NCBI RefSeq assembly: GCF_007097245.1
Contig: NZ_VJZT01000015.1
Span: 28,371-92,370 of the forward strand
Length of the DNA stretch: 64,000 nt
Direction of reading: 5' to 3'
Origin: Flavobacterium restrictum
Lineage (GTDB): Bacteria; Bacteroidota; Bacteroidia; Flavobacteriales; Flavobacteriaceae
Position 1 is the stretch's first letter. Every line of letters begins with the position of its first letter. The notes beneath the pieces are model-generated. The model searched no databases. It saw nothing but the letters and a program-made list of their open reading frames with translations, and had not been told where the DNA came from. Made by a program: the position numbers and the translations under genes. Below, piece by piece: positions 36,763 through 46,743 of the stretch.

Positions 36763-37623
36763 TTACAACACATTCAAAACTTGCTCCTTAATCTTCTCTA
36801 ATTCATCCTTCATCATCACGACCAATTTTTGCATTTGGGCATGATTCGATTTGGATCCCATGGTGTTGATTTCGCGTCCCATTTCTTGGGTAATGAAGCC
36901 TAGTTTTCTTCCATTGGCCTCCGTTCCGTTGATGGTTTCTAGGAAATAATCGAGGTGGTTGGTCAAGCGTACTTTCTCCTCGGTAATATCCAGTTTTTCC
37001 AAGTAATAAATGAGTTCTTGCTCGAAACGGTTTTCGTCTACATTGACTTTTAGCTCGGCAATGGCGGTTTGCAAGCGGTCTTTTATGGCTTGAACACGTT
37101 CTGGATCCAACGCCAAAGCGTCATTCATGTATTGGCGAATATTTCCAATTCTTAATTGGAATTCTTTTTCTAGGGATTGTCCTTCGTCTTTTCTGAAAGT
37201 CAAGATATTTTGCAACGCCTCTTCGATAACAGTTTGGATTTGAACCCAGTCATTTTCGTCTATTTCGTCACGCTCAATTTTCATGGTATCGGGCATGCGG
37301 ACGGCCATTTTCATCAACTCGGTTTCGTCGGCATTGGCATAGACTTCTCGCAATTGATTGATGTACGCTTTTACAATGGGAACATTTACTCTGGTTGAGG
37401 TTTGCTCTGCGGTACTTTCGATAAAAATAGAAAAATCTACTTTACCTCTTTCTAGTTTCAAGGCAATTTGATTGCGTAAACCCAGCTCCATTTCGCGGTA
37501 AAGCGACGGCATTCTAACACTTAAGTCCAAGCCTTTGCTGTTTAAGGATTTTACTTCAACTGTAATTTTTCTGGTTGGTAATTGCAAAGTGGCTTTACCA
37601 AAACCGGTCATCGATTGTATCAT
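36763..37623 (-). CDS. YicC family endoribonuclease
   Basis: 286 residues. The N-terminus IQSMTGFGKATLQLPTRKITVEVKSLNSKGLDLSVRMP and the C-terminal GRKLGFITQEMGREINTMGSKSNHAQMQKLVVMMKDELEKIKEQVLNVL are the two conserved blocks of YicC proteins, which in E. coli cleave certain RNAs. yicC next to gmk is a widespread pairing; here a MepB gene intervenes. Confidence 0.93.
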   Translation of the reverse strand: MIQSMTGFGKATLQLPTRKITVEVKSLNSKGLDLSVRMPSLYREMELGLRNQIALKLERGKVDFSIFIESTAEQTSTRVNVPIVKAYINQLREVYANADETELMKMAVRMPDTMKIERDEIDENDWVQIQTVIEEALQNILTFRKDEGQSLEKEFQLRIGNIRQYMNDALALDPERVQAIKDRLQTAIAELKVNVDENRFEQELIYYLEKLDITEEKVRLTNHLDYFLETINGTEANGRKLGFITQEMGREINTMGSKSNHAQMQKLVVMMKDELEKIKEQVLNVL

Positions 37624-37685
37624 ATTTTTTTCTAAAAGTGGTCAAAGATAAGGAAAAAGTGGTCATTAATATAGGGTTTGACGTC

Positions 37686-38042
37686 CTACTCCTTATTTAA
37701 AGCCTTCATCACCTGCAGCATGTTTTGTTGCGTGTTGCCAATGTAAATTTTGCCATCAATGATAAAAATGGGACGACTCAAAAAAGTGTAGTGTTCCAAG
37801 ATGTATTTTTTATAATCGGCTTCGGTGAGGGATTTGTTTTTTAAATCCATCGATTTGTACAATTGTGCTTTTTTGCTAAACAATGCTTCGTAACTCCCTG
37901 AAAGTTCGTGCATTTTCTCGAGTTCTGCTACCGTTATGGGGTCTTGCTTGATGTCATGAAAAGCTAAATTATGGTCTTTTGGAAGTGATTTTATAATTTT
38001 TCGGCAGGTGTCGCAAGAGGCGAGGTAGTATATGGTGTTCAT
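37686..38042 (-). CDS. ArsC/Spx family thioredoxin-fold protein
   Basis: 118 residues. It has a CxxC at Cys10 and Cys13 (YYLASCDTCRKI) near the N-terminus and RPIFIIDGKIYIGN in the C-terminal half, as in the arsenate reductase/Spx/YffB family. The conserved Arg of true arsenate reductases falls in LSRPIFI. Function beyond redox is uncertain. The frame is open to 38126, but MNTIYYLASCDTC is the natural start and avoids overlap with the divergent DinB gene. Confidence 0.88.
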   Translation of the reverse strand: MNTIYYLASCDTCRKIIKSLPKDHNLAFHDIKQDPITVAELEKMHELSGSYEALFSKKAQLYKSMDLKNKSLTEADYKKYILEHYTFLSRPIFIIDGKIYIGNTQQNMLQVMKALNKE

Positions 38043-38115
38043 TTTTTTTGGATTTCTAAATACAAAGAAAACCATTTGATGGTTAAAATGATTAATTTTA
38101 TGCAAAAAAATAACC

Positions 38116-38571
38116 ATGCAACACACATTTGAAATTAATAGAATAAGTAGAAAATGGGCGACTCAATTTCTAGAGAACTACACCTTGGAACAACTCAATA
38201 AAATCCCCGAGGGTTTTAGCAATAATTTGATTTGGAATATTGGTCATATTCTGGTTACCCAGCAAGTATTGGTGTATAAATTATCGGGTTTGCCTATGTT
38301 GGTTTCCGAAGAATTGATTGATAAATATCGAAAAGGAACCAAGCCAGAACACGACGTCACTCAAGCCGAAGTCGATGAAATTAAGACGGTATTGCTACCA
38401 ACAATTGACAAAATGGAACTAGATTATAATGAAAAACTGTTTCAAAATTTTGTCGAATATCCTACTTCTACGGGTTTTGTTTTAAAATCTACCGAGGATG
38501 CCATGCTTTTTAATGCTTTTCACGAAGGATTACATGTGGGGATTATGATGAGTATTCGAAAGTTCGTTTAA
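38116..38571 (+). CDS. DinB family protein
   Basis: 151 residues of the DinB/YfiT four-helix fold. The putative metal-binding histidines are in NIGHILVTQQ (about residue 41) and NAFHEGLHVGIMMSI (C-terminal HxxxH). DinB-like proteins include thiol-dependent S-transferases and stress proteins; the substrate here is unknown. It ends before a bidirectional terminator. Confidence 0.88.
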   Translation: MQHTFEINRISRKWATQFLENYTLEQLNKIPEGFSNNLIWNIGHILVTQQVLVYKLSGLPMLVSEELIDKYRKGTKPEHDVTQAEVDEIKTVLLPTIDKMELDYNEKLFQNFVEYPTSTGFVLKSTEDAMLFNAFHEGLHVGIMMSIRKFV

Positions 38572-38594
38572 CCACTTTTATCCCTTAAAAACAG

Positions 38595-38632
38595 GAATGC
38601 CCCAAAATAGTAATTGACTTTTTGGGGCATTC
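38595..38632. terminator. Bidirectional terminator between DinB and T9SS surface protein genes
   Basis: 13-bp stem GAATGCCCCAAAA (38595-38607) / TTTTGGGGCATTC (38620-38632), loop of 12 nt, between convergent genes. Confidence 0.75.
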
Positions 38633-38676
38633 TAAAACAATATTGAATTGTATTTTGAAAAGGACTTTGGTATTTG

Positions 38677-41600
38677 CTAGAAAGCTACTTTTTTGGTGAG
38701 TATTTTTCCGTCTTCCAAAGTTACTTTTACAATCGCAATTTGGTTACTTAAAGATATTGTGCTAGTCTTAAATTCGTTAGCGTTGATTTCTTTTTTGTCA
38801 AAAATACTTCGGCCTAAAACATCAAATACGGCAATTTGTTTGATTGCAGCAACGGTTGATGTGATCTTTAATTCTTTTTTATCTTTAGAAACTAGCACCG
38901 ATTTGTTCAAAGCATTAAAATCAGTTGTTCCTAAAGCTGCGGTATAACGCAACACGAAACGGTCATTGAAGGTTCCAACCTCGGATGTGAACATATACGG
39001 ATCTGATTTTAAATCCCATATTACATTCGTTAGTTTGTCCTCCAGATAAATTCCTTGATCATCAAGAAACAATCCATCTACGTGGTCAATTGCTATAGTT
39101 GCATCGCCAGCAAGGTTGATAGAATATCCTAAAGGCACCATGTCCGAATCTGTAAAAGGTAATGCTCTGCCTTGAATAACTAACTTGTCAGTTCCTAAAA
39201 GACTAAACAAAGCAAATGGTTGTAAATCATTGTAAACCAAACCGTCATAACCAGGGTCAAAATCATTAGTAGCATTGGTTATATAGGTTACTAAAGTTTG
39301 GCTTCCTGAAACGCCGTTGGTTAAATTGAGCCATATTCTATCGGTTTCACTCAAGACACTTTTAGATTTTTTGGTTGAACCTGTTTTGTAAAAATTAGTA
39401 TTTGTATTATTAATATCTCGCATTGTATTGTCAAATACCACATCACCAGGAGCATCTACTTCAACAAAAAAGCCCTGACCTGATGGAATGAATTGTGTTG
39501 GAGCCGATATATTAGCACTCCCCGTTAATACTCCAGCTCCGCCAGCTTTGGTATACGTAGCATAATCAGCGTCTAAATAATTATTGCCAACTGGTCTACT
39601 GTTGTGTGTCCAGAAATACAATGTTCCCGAGATGGTTTGTGTTCCTGTTCCCGTAGTAATATTTGCGTCTATAAATGCATCCGCATCAATTGCAGATGGA
39701 TATGGATTGCCTATTAATCGTTCTCCTAACGAGTCTGATGGTCGTACAGTAACGGGAATGGTAATTGTACCGTTATTAGGAACTCCTTGAAATGCGGAGG
39801 AGGTGTCAACAGTTGGTATGCTTGAGCTTGTTCCTTGTGCCGCTCGAATAACGTAGCCAATTCCTGGGTCAAAAACAGTTGTGTAAGGACTTATATTAAT
39901 ATAATCATTATCATATATATAAAATTTATCTCCTAATGAATTTGGTGCAAAATTATTCAAAGTTTGTGTTCCGCTAGTTGGTGACGCCCAGAAGGTAAAG
40001 TCATATTCGAGTAATGGGGAGGTATTTCTTTTTACAATTATATCCCCAACATTAGCTCCTGTAAAAGTCGTTTGTACCAAGCTAGCATTGTTTTCAATAG
40101 TCAATGTTCCAGGATTAGTAACAGTAACGGCATCGCCTACAGTCAAGGCAAAACCGTCTTGAAGCGTAACGCCACCATTTGTAATTGTGAGCGTATTTGC
40201 TACATCAACATCACTTGCCATCGTGTAAACACCTCCAGCACCAGTAAACAAAAGTTTAAAATAATCACCCGCGGTTACCGTTTGGGTTGCTCCATAATAC
40301 TCGACTGTTCCTGACGAAAAGGGCGTGCCATTAGTAATCCCAGAGAAACGAACTTTCCCGTCCATTGAGGGTGCAGTTGTGTAGAGTAATGTACCGCCTC
40401 GCATATCCAAAACCGAATTTGGTGCTACTACATTCAAAGCATTGGTGGTCAAATTAAAACCATTCATATCAAAAATGGGCGTTCCTCCATTATTAATATT
40501 TAATTGCCCACCTGTCACGATGTTGCCCGATGCTGTTTGAGTTCCTGAAGTATTGTCTAATTCCAAAGCTGGCGTACCATTATACGTTCCCGCTACAACC
40601 GTTTGTCCTCCTGTTGCACTCGAAAAAATTACGGTGTTATTCCATGTTTTACCTGTTGGGATTGGCGTGCTAGCCGTATTGGCTGTTTTGAGTTGTCCTA
40701 TCCCAGTAGTAGAAAAGCTTCCACCAGCTGTTAAAACAAAAGTACTCATATCCAAAACCGATGCTATATTAGCAATATCCAAGACGGCATTTACAGTAAT
40801 TCCTCTAGTAGCTGTAACCGCAGCACTAGTATTGGCAATGGCTAAATTATTAAAAGTTGTAGCATTTGAGCCGCCAATAGTTTGCGCCGTGGTACCATTA
40901 AAACTCACGGTACTTGTATTGGGTACAAAACTTCCGTTGTTCGTCCAGTTGCCGCTTACGGTCAAGGTATTGGAACCTGACACAGTCAAAGTAGCTCCAG
41001 TAATAATAGTAATGTTTCGGCATAAACCTCCTGATGCCCCAACGATGGGTTGATTAGCGGCAGTTCCAATAGTAACATCCGTAGACGCTGTTGGAATGCT
41101 TCCGCCACACCAGTTTCCAACGGTATTCCAATCAGTATTGGTGAGTCCAATCCAAGTTCCTGCCAAGCAGGAAGTCAATACATTTACAATTCCTGTAGTG
41201 GTGCTTCCAAACCAAGTTGCATTTTGATTGGTTGCTGGTGAGATCGTTCCTCCATAAGATCCCAAAGTGGTTTGTAACACTCCCGCAAAGGTTAATGTTC
41301 CAGCTGTTGAGGTGCTTCCGTTAAGCAGCAATGCTACAGCTGTACCGCTAATACCTAATTCGCCCGTAATAGTTGTTGCTCCCGCAAATGTTTTATTACC
41401 TGAATTGCTCAAAAGCAAAATTCCGTAGCTTTTTACAGCAACTGTTTGCGCCGTTCCGCTATAGTTTACGGTACTGGTTGTGCTTAAAGAGGTAGTTGTA
41501 AAAACAGGAAAAACACTCGTTCCACTTACTTTTAAAGTTCCTAAATTAGAAACCGTTAGCGTAGAAGCTCCCGAAATGGCAAATCCACCGTTGTCCAAAG

Positions 41601-43464
41601 TAGCTCCTCCAGCTATTATCAATCCAGATGTAGCATTTATTGTTTTGATACCGTTAGCAGTTACAATTCCAGTATTTATAATACTTACACCTCCTGTTGC
41701 AACAAATGTCGCAATCCATTCCAGACCTGAAACTTGCGCAACCGATCTATTGTATTGCAATGTGGCATTGGCACCATAAGTTGGGGCTGCTGATACCGTT
41801 GCTGTTCCCTCCATCGATAGGGTACCGTTTACCGTTGGTACACCCGTAAGTGTTTTTGTCCCTGAACCAGAAAAAATCAGTTTATTAAATATCGAGGCTG
41901 TCGCCAAAGTTTGCCCTGCCCCACCAAAATTAACTGTTCCTGTTCCGCAACTAAAATTTGATCCTGTTCCAGCCCAAGCCGTTCCTGTAAAAGTAGCATT
42001 CAAGGTACTAGAACCTCCGTTCAAAGTTCCGCTAGTTAAGGTTATAGCTCCTGTAAAGGCATGGGTTAAACTAATACCTAAATTTAATGTTCCTGCACCA
42101 GTAAGGGTCAGTCCTGCACCACTTATATTACCACCAAAAGTTGCTGTACCGGATGTTTTGGTCATGGTAACCAGTCCCGTTGTAGTAAAACCAGCAATAC
42201 TTTGAGTTGCCATAGTATTGGTAATATCAATGGACGAACTTCCGGCGGTTAGTGTGCCACTATTTACAAAATTTCCACCAAAAGTCAGTCCGAGATCTGC
42301 TGTTGCTAATTTCCCTACACTAGTAATAGTAAGCGGACTGGATACTCCCATAACTTTGGCAGTATTGAGTGTAATAATTTGTGTGCCATTAATAACAATT
42401 CCGCCCAAGGCGTTGAAAGGAGTTACCCATTCTTCGGAAGTGGCAGTTCTGATATTGGTGGTGTCGTATTGCAAGGTCGCATTGGCACCATAAGTAACCA
42501 CTCCTGTTGTTACTACTACAGTAGCTGTTCCTCCTAGAGTAAGTTTCCCGTTAACAGTAGGTGTGGTTGCAAAAGTTTTAATTCCCGATCCCGAAAGTGT
42601 TAAATTGTTATACGCTAGTACAGCTGCCGTTTGATTTCCTGCTCTATAATATTCTACCGTTCCTGTTCCTGGAATAAAGGTGCCACCAGTACCAGAAACA
42701 CTAGTTCCTATTTTTAGTAAACTCGAGCCACAATTGAGTGTCCCAGCTGTTCTTGTCCATGTTTTTGTAAAAGTATGTGTCCCAGAAACTAAACTCAACG
42801 TTCCTCCAGTCCCGTTAATGGTCAAACCTCCACCAGTTATATTCCCAGTAAACGTTGCTGTTCCTCCTGTTTTGAGCATGCTAACTGTACCCGTTGTAGT
42901 AAAACTTTGAATCGATTGATTGGCTGTTCCTGTAAATTGAACTAATGCCGATAAAAGCGTAACCGTTCCCGCATTCGAATAATTTCCACCCAAAAGCAAT
43001 CTTCCCGCTCCGGTATAGGTAACAGTTCCAGTACTTGTGTTCGAGAAATTACCTGTTGCAATAGTAAGTCTTCCTGTACTCAAGGTAAAACTACCTGAAT
43101 TGGTAAAATTTCCTGTAAGTGCTACTACTCCAGTTGTTCCCGTTACCGAACCATTATTTGTAAAAAATCCTGTTGTTGTAAGTGTTCTATTGGCAATATT
43201 CAACGTAGCCGCTGAATTGACAGTAACATTAACAATACTTGTACCTCCGCCCAATGTAACGCTATTACCAGCTGTTGTGGCAATAATAACGGTATCCGTA
43301 GCAGCAGGAGCAACTCCTCCTAACCAAGAAGTTCCTACTGACCAAGTTCCACCGGTAGCGGTACTGGTTATTGTAGCCGCATGGGCAAATGAAACGACCA
43401 ATAACATAAAAAGCACTAATAAAAACGAATTTTTTGTGCTTCTAAAAAGTATATTTTTCTTCAT
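38677..43464 (-). CDS. Giant T9SS-secreted beta-strand-repeat surface protein
   Basis: 1595 residues. Signal peptide at about 1-30 (FLLVLFMLLVVSFAHAA). Most of the body is Thr/Gly/Ser/Asn-rich with repeating strand units, recurrent phrases including TLSGSGIKTF, IFSGSGTKTLTG, LLSNSGNKTFAG, GTATV and GANATLQY, which suggest a beta-helical, adhesin-like stalk. The last 80 residues (ALNKSVLVSKDKKELKITS ... VLGRSIFDKKEI ... KVTLEDGKILTKKVAF) form a type A T9SS sorting tail. A role in surface adhesion or gliding is inferred, not shown. Long open frames on its opposite strand come from codon bias. Confidence 0.9.
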   Translation of the reverse strand: MKKNILFRSTKNSFLLVLFMLLVVSFAHAATITSTATGGTWSVGTSWLGGVAPAATDTVIIATTAGNSVTLGGGTSIVNVTVNSAATLNIANRTLTTTGFFTNNGSVTGTTGVVALTGNFTNSGSFTLSTGRLTIATGNFSNTSTGTVTYTGAGRLLLGGNYSNAGTVTLLSALVQFTGTANQSIQSFTTTGTVSMLKTGGTATFTGNITGGGLTINGTGGTLSLVSGTHTFTKTWTRTAGTLNCGSSLLKIGTSVSGTGGTFIPGTGTVEYYRAGNQTAAVLAYNNLTLSGSGIKTFATTPTVNGKLTLGGTATVVVTTGVVTYGANATLQYDTTNIRTATSEEWVTPFNALGGIVINGTQIITLNTAKVMGVSSPLTITSVGKLATADLGLTFGGNFVNSGTLTAGSSSIDITNTMATQSIAGFTTTGLVTMTKTSGTATFGGNISGAGLTLTGAGTLNLGISLTHAFTGAITLTSGTLNGGSSTLNATFTGTAWAGTGSNFSCGTGTVNFGGAGQTLATASIFNKLIFSGSGTKTLTGVPTVNGTLSMEGTATVSAAPTYGANATLQYNRSVAQVSGLEWIATFVATGGVSIINTGIVTANGIKTINATSGLIIAGGATLDNGGFAISGASTLTVSNLGTLKVSGTSVFPVFTTTSLSTTSTVNYSGTAQTVAVKSYGILLLSNSGNKTFAGATTITGELGISGTAVALLLNGSTSTAGTLTFAGVLQTTLGSYGGTISPATNQNATWFGSTTTGIVNVLTSCLAGTWIGLTNTDWNTVGNWCGGSIPTASTDVTIGTAANQPIVGASGGLCRNITIITGATLTVSGSNTLTVSGNWTNNGSFVPNTSTVSFNGTTAQTIGGSNATTFNNLAIANTSAAVTATRGITVNAVLDIANIASVLDMSTFVLTAGGSFSTTGIGQLKTANTASTPIPTGKTWNNTVIFSSATGGQTVVAGTYNGTPALELDNTSGTQTASGNIVTGGQLNINNGGTPIFDMNGFNLTTNALNVVAPNSVLDMRGGTLLYTTAPSMDGKVRFSGITNGTPFSSGTVEYYGATQTVTAGDYFKLLFTGAGGVYTMASDVDVANTLTITNGGVTLQDGFALTVGDAVTVTNPGTLTIENNASLVQTTFTGANVGDIIVKRNTSPLLEYDFTFWASPTSGTQTLNNFAPNSLGDKFYIYDNDYINISPYTTVFDPGIGYVIRAAQGTSSSIPTVDTSSAFQGVPNNGTITIPVTVRPSDSLGERLIGNPYPSAIDADAFIDANITTGTGTQTISGTLYFWTHNSRPVGNNYLDADYATYTKAGGAGVLTGSANISAPTQFIPSGQGFFVEVDAPGDVVFDNTMRDINNTNTNFYKTGSTKKSKSVLSETDRIWLNLTNGVSGSQTLVTYITNATNDFDPGYDGLVYNDLQPFALFSLLGTDKLVIQGRALPFTDSDMVPLGYSINLAGDATIAIDHVDGLFLDDQGIYLEDKLTNVIWDLKSDPYMFTSEVGTFNDRFVLRYTAALGTTDFNALNKSVLVSKDKKELKITSTVAAIKQIAVFDVLGRSIFDKKEINANEFKTSTISLSNQIAIVKVTLEDGKILTKKVAF

Positions 43465-43910
43465 AACATATTGATTTAAAATAAATTTACAACCCTAATA
43501 TTGCAAATATAGCCGTTTTAAAAACGCTTTAAAAATAAAAAATCACTTTTATGTTAAAACAAAAGCACTATCAGTAATTAATTGGCAAGTACTTAAATTA
43601 TCCGCAAATAGTTTTTACGTTCAACTATTCTCTATCGAAGAAAATATTTTTGGTTATAGTTTTTAGTATTTGGATAAAAATGTCTCATAAAGACAACTTT
43701 TCAAGCTCTTGATGATGGTAAAACCACTTTTTGCGATATCGGGCTTTAAATAACAAAAATTCCTTGCTAATATCTTAAATCCGTATTATCTGTGGGCAAA
43801 TTTTATATCGTGCAAATATTTGGGGTTAAAAGCCATTGCTCTGGACTAGTCGTGACTTGTCTCCATACTATCATAAAAAATCTTATTTTTGCACTCAATA
43901 AAATTGAATC
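43465..43910. other. 446-bp divergent intergenic region
   Basis: It separates the T9SS surface protein gene from metG. A minus-strand TATATTTG (43504-43511) is a candidate -7 box for the surface protein and a plus-strand TATTTTTG (43884-43891) for metG. I see no ORF, RNA motif or repeat in the remainder. Confidence 0.4.
43884..43891 (+). promoter_or_regulatory. Candidate -7 box for metG
   Basis: TATTTTTG fits TAnnTTTG, 19 bp before the ATG. The nearest TTG upstream is 24 bp away, longer than usual. Confidence 0.4.
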
Positions 43911-45995
43911 ATGATACAGAATCCAAAAAGATATACCATTACAGCGGCATTGCCTTATACGAACGGACCTATTCACATTGGGCATTTGGCGGGGGTTTAC
44001 GTGCCTTCGGACATATATTCCCGCTATTTGCGTTTGCAGGGAAGAGACGTTTTATTTGTTTGCGGAAGCGATGAACACGGCGTTGCTATTTCGATGAAAG
44101 CCAAGAAAGAAGGCATAACGCCACAAGAAGTAATTGATAAATACGATGGAATTATTCGTAAATCGTTCTCGGATTTCGGTATTTCATTTGATAATTATTC
44201 GAGGACTTCGGCAAAAATTCATCACGATACCGCTTCGGAATTTTTCAAGAAATTGTACGAACAAGGCGATTTTATTGAGGAAGTAACCGAGCAATTGTAT
44301 GATGCCAAAGCCAATCAGTTTTTGGCCGACCGTTTTGTGGTGGGAACGTGTCCAAAATGTGGCAACGAAGAAGCCTATGGTGACCAATGCGAAAAATGTG
44401 GATCGACTTTGAACGCTACGGATTTGATTAATCCAAAATCAACCATTACGGGAGAAACGCCTGTTTTAAAATCTACAAAACACTGGTTTTTGCCTTTGGA
44501 TCGTTATGAAGATTTCTTGAAAGAATGGATTCTCGTTGGGCATAAAAACGACTGGAAACCCAATGTGTACGGACAAGTAAAATCGTGGATTGACGGAGGA
44601 TTAGAACCTCGTGCCGTAACTCGTGACTTGGATTGGGGAATTGACGTTCCGGTTGCAGGTGCCGAAGGAAAAAAATTATACGTGTGGTTTGATGCGCCAA
44701 TTGGCTATATTTCGTCTACCAAAGAATGGGCTGCGAGAGAAGGAAAAGACTGGGAACCCTATTGGAAAGATGCCGAAACCAAATTGGTTCACTTCATCGG
44801 GAAAGACAATATTGTTTTTCACTGTGTAATTTTCCCTGCGATGCTAAAAGCCGAAGGAAGTTACATTTTGCCAGACAATGTGCCTGCCAATGAATTCTTG
44901 AATTTAGAAGGCAACAAATTGTCGACGTCCAAAAACTGGGCGGTTTGGTTGCACGAATATTTGGAAGATTTTCCAAACCAGCAAGATGTTTTGCGTTATG
45001 CACTAACTTCGAATGCTCCCGAAACCAAAGACAATGATTTTACCTGGAAAGATTTTCAGGCGAGAAATAACAACGAATTGGTTGCGATTTATGGCAATTT
45101 CATTAATCGTGTGGTAGTTTTAACCAACAAATATTACGAAGGAATTGTACCTCAACCAAATGAACTGTCAGAAGTTGACGAAGCGACTTTGACCGAATTG
45201 AAAGCGTATCCAGCAGTGATTTCGAGTTCATTAGAACGATACAGATTCCGTGAAGCTTTAGGCGAAATGATGAATGTGGCAAGACTTGGAAACAAATATT
45301 TGGCCGACGAAGAGCCTTGGAAAATGATCAAAACAGATCCTGCCCGTGTGCAAACCCAAATGTATGTAGCCTTGCAAATTGCAGCAGCGTTACAGGTTTT
45401 GTGTGAACCGTTTTTACCGTTTACAGCAACGAAATTATCCAGAATTTTGGGTGTAGAGACCTTGCACTGCAACGTCTCTACGACGAAAATAACCTGGAAT
45501 ACTGTTGCTACAAATTCTGATTTACTACCTGCGGGTCACCAAATTGGAGAAGCCGAATTATTATTTTCTAAAATTGAGGACGAAGAAATCCAAAAACAAA
45601 TAGACAAACTAGAAGCCACTAAAACCGCCAACAAAGCCGAAAATAAAGTGGTCGAACCTCAAAAAGATTTAATCCAGTTTGAAGATTTTGGCAAAATGGA
45701 CATCCGTGTGGGAACCATCCTAGAAGCCGAAAAAATGCCGAAAGCCAACAAGCTTTTGATTTTGAAAGTAGATACCGGAATTGACGTTCGCACAATCGTT
45801 TCCGGGATTGCCGAAAGTTTTAAACCAGAAGATATCATTGGGAAACGCGTAACGGTTCTTGTAAATCTAGCGCCTAGAAACCTGCGTGGCGTAGAAAGCC
45901 AAGGTATGATTTTGATGACCAATTTGCCCGACGGTAAATTGGCATTCGTAAACCCAGATGTGGATGGAGTTGGGAATGGGGAAGGGATTTCGTAA
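43911..45995 (+). CDS. metG: Methionyl-tRNA synthetase with C-terminal tRNA-binding domain
   Basis: 694 residues. It charges tRNA-Met. HIGH-like PIHIGHLAG (about residues 17-25), a zinc knuckle with two CxxC pairs (GTCPKCGNE ... CEKCGS) and the KMSKS equivalent NKLSTSKN are visible. The C-terminal EMAP/Trbp111 domain ([30 protein letters not shown]) aids dimerisation and tRNA binding. Residues 515-524 ([10 protein letters not shown]) are encoded by an in-frame REP palindrome, in the linker between the anticodon-binding and C-terminal domains. Confidence 0.97.
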   Translation: MIQNPKRYTITAALPYTNGPIHIGHLAGVYVPSDIYSRYLRLQGRDVLFVCGSDEHGVAISMKAKKEGITPQEVIDKYDGIIRKSFSDFGISFDNYSRTSAKIHHDTASEFFKKLYEQGDFIEEVTEQLYDAKANQFLADRFVVGTCPKCGNEEAYGDQCEKCGSTLNATDLINPKSTITGETPVLKSTKHWFLPLDRYEDFLKEWILVGHKNDWKPNVYGQVKSWIDGGLEPRAVTRDLDWGIDVPVAGAEGKKLYVWFDAPIGYISSTKEWAAREGKDWEPYWKDAETKLVHFIGKDNIVFHCVIFPAMLKAEGSYILPDNVPANEFLNLEGNKLSTSKNWAVWLHEYLEDFPNQQDVLRYALTSNAPETKDNDFTWKDFQARNNNELVAIYGNFINRVVVLTNKYYEGIVPQPNELSEVDEATLTELKAYPAVISSSLERYRFREALGEMMNVARLGNKYLADEEPWKMIKTDPARVQTQMYVALQIAAALQVLCEPFLPFTATKLSRILGVETLHCNVSTTKITWNTVATNSDLLPAGHQIGEAELLFSKIEDEEIQKQIDKLEATKTANKAENKVVEPQKDLIQFEDFGKMDIRVGTILEAEKMPKANKLLILKVDTGIDVRTIVSGIAESFKPEDIIGKRVTVLVNLAPRNLRGVESQGMILMTNLPDGKLAFVNPDVDGVGNGEGIS
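45453..45481. repeat. REP-like palindrome inside metG
   Basis: 29 bp, arms of 14 bp around one central C, one mismatch from the other two copies (46011 and 46413): it reads GTAGAGACCTTGCACTGC then AACGTCTCTAC. In frame, it encodes [10 protein letters not shown]. Confidence 0.9.
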
Positions 45996-46010
45996 ATGCG
46001 TTTGGGTTTT

Positions 46011-46039
46011 GTAGAGACGTTGCACTGCAACGTCTCTAC
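46011..46039. repeat. REP-like palindrome, intergenic copy
   Basis: GTAGAGACGTTGCA, a central C, and TGCAACGTCTCTAC: 14-bp perfect arms, 16 bp after the metG stop codon. It could also act as a transcript-end structure. Confidence 0.9.
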
Positions 46040-46088
46040 AAGAACGCAACGTATTTACCCGGGGAATATTCATAATAAATCATAACTA

Positions 46089-46703
46089 ATGACAAACAAA
46101 TTCAAAAATAAATACCGCATTTCGTCCACCCGATTAAAAAATTGGGATTATGGAAACAATGGTGCTTATTTTATTACGATTTGTACTGGAAACAGAGAAC
46201 ATTTTTTTGGAAAAATCGTTTGTGTTTATGGTGAGAACGAAATGCAATTCAATGAAAATGGGGAATTGGCAAATAAATTTTGGGAAGAAATCCCCAAACA
46301 TTTTCCATTTGTAGAATTAGGAAATTATCAGGTAATACCCAATCACGTTCACGGAATATTGATAATCGACAAATCGAATATTGTGGATGATTCTGTTTTA
46401 GAAACGTTGCGTGTAGAGACGTTGCACTGCAACGTCTCTACGAACAATACGAACAATACGAACAATACGAATAATACAAACAAAAAAATGTCGAAAATTT
46501 CGCCAAAACCAGGTACGATTTCCACCATTATACGTTCCTACAAATCGGTTGTATCCAAACACGCACATTATATCTATGCTGATTTTGGATGGCAAGAACG
46601 TTTTTTTGATAACATTATCTGGGATTCAAAATCGTTTAACCGAATCCAGAATTATATAGAAAAAAACGTTGTGAATTGGAAAGAAGATAAATTTTATAGT
46701 TAA
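46089..46703 (+). CDS. REP-associated tyrosine transposase (RAYT, Y1_Tnp)
   Basis: 204 residues. The HUH endonuclease motif is His86-Val-His88 (VIPNHVHGILII) and the nucleophile is probably Tyr151 (TIIRSYKSVVSKHAH). It also has the family N-terminus YRISSTRLKNWDYGNNGAYFITICT and the C-terminal GWQERFFDNIIWDSKSFNRIQNYIEKNVVNWKED. RAYTs nick and join single-stranded DNA at REP hairpins. Residues 109-118 ([10 protein letters not shown]) are encoded by a REP palindrome, followed by a 9-bp tandem repeat encoding NTN units. The frame is intact, so the protein may be active. Confidence 0.9.
   Translation: MTNKFKNKYRISSTRLKNWDYGNNGAYFITICTGNREHFFGKIVCVYGENEMQFNENGELANKFWEEIPKHFPFVELGNYQVIPNHVHGILIIDKSNIVDDSVLETLRVETLHCNVSTNNTNNTNNTNNTNKKMSKISPKPGTISTIIRSYKSVVSKHAHYIYADFGWQERFFDNIIWDSKSFNRIQNYIEKNVVNWKEDKFYS
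46413..46441. repeat. REP-like palindrome inside the RAYT gene
   Basis: Identical to the copy at 46011: 14-bp perfect arms around a central C. In frame it encodes residues 109-117 of the transposase, between the HUH motif and the catalytic Tyr. Confidence 0.9.
46441..46476 (+). repeat. 9-bp tandem repeat in the RAYT gene
   Basis: Four copies of CGAACAATA (the last with one change), abutting the REP palindrome and encoding repeated Asn-Thr-Asn units. Confidence 0.85.
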
Positions 46704-46743
46704 TTTCGGTAAAACGTTTAATAACAAAATCCAAATAATCCAA

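Noticed and set aside
40553..41053. 166-codon open frame on the plus strand inside the T9SS protein gene
   Set aside because: Antisense shadow of a Thr/Gly/Val-rich repetitive coding sequence. The giant frame has a signal peptide and sorting tail; the shadow has neither.
46441..46476. CRISPR-like tandem repeat
   Set aside because: Units are only 9 bp, directly abutting, without spacers, and in frame within the RAYT gene.
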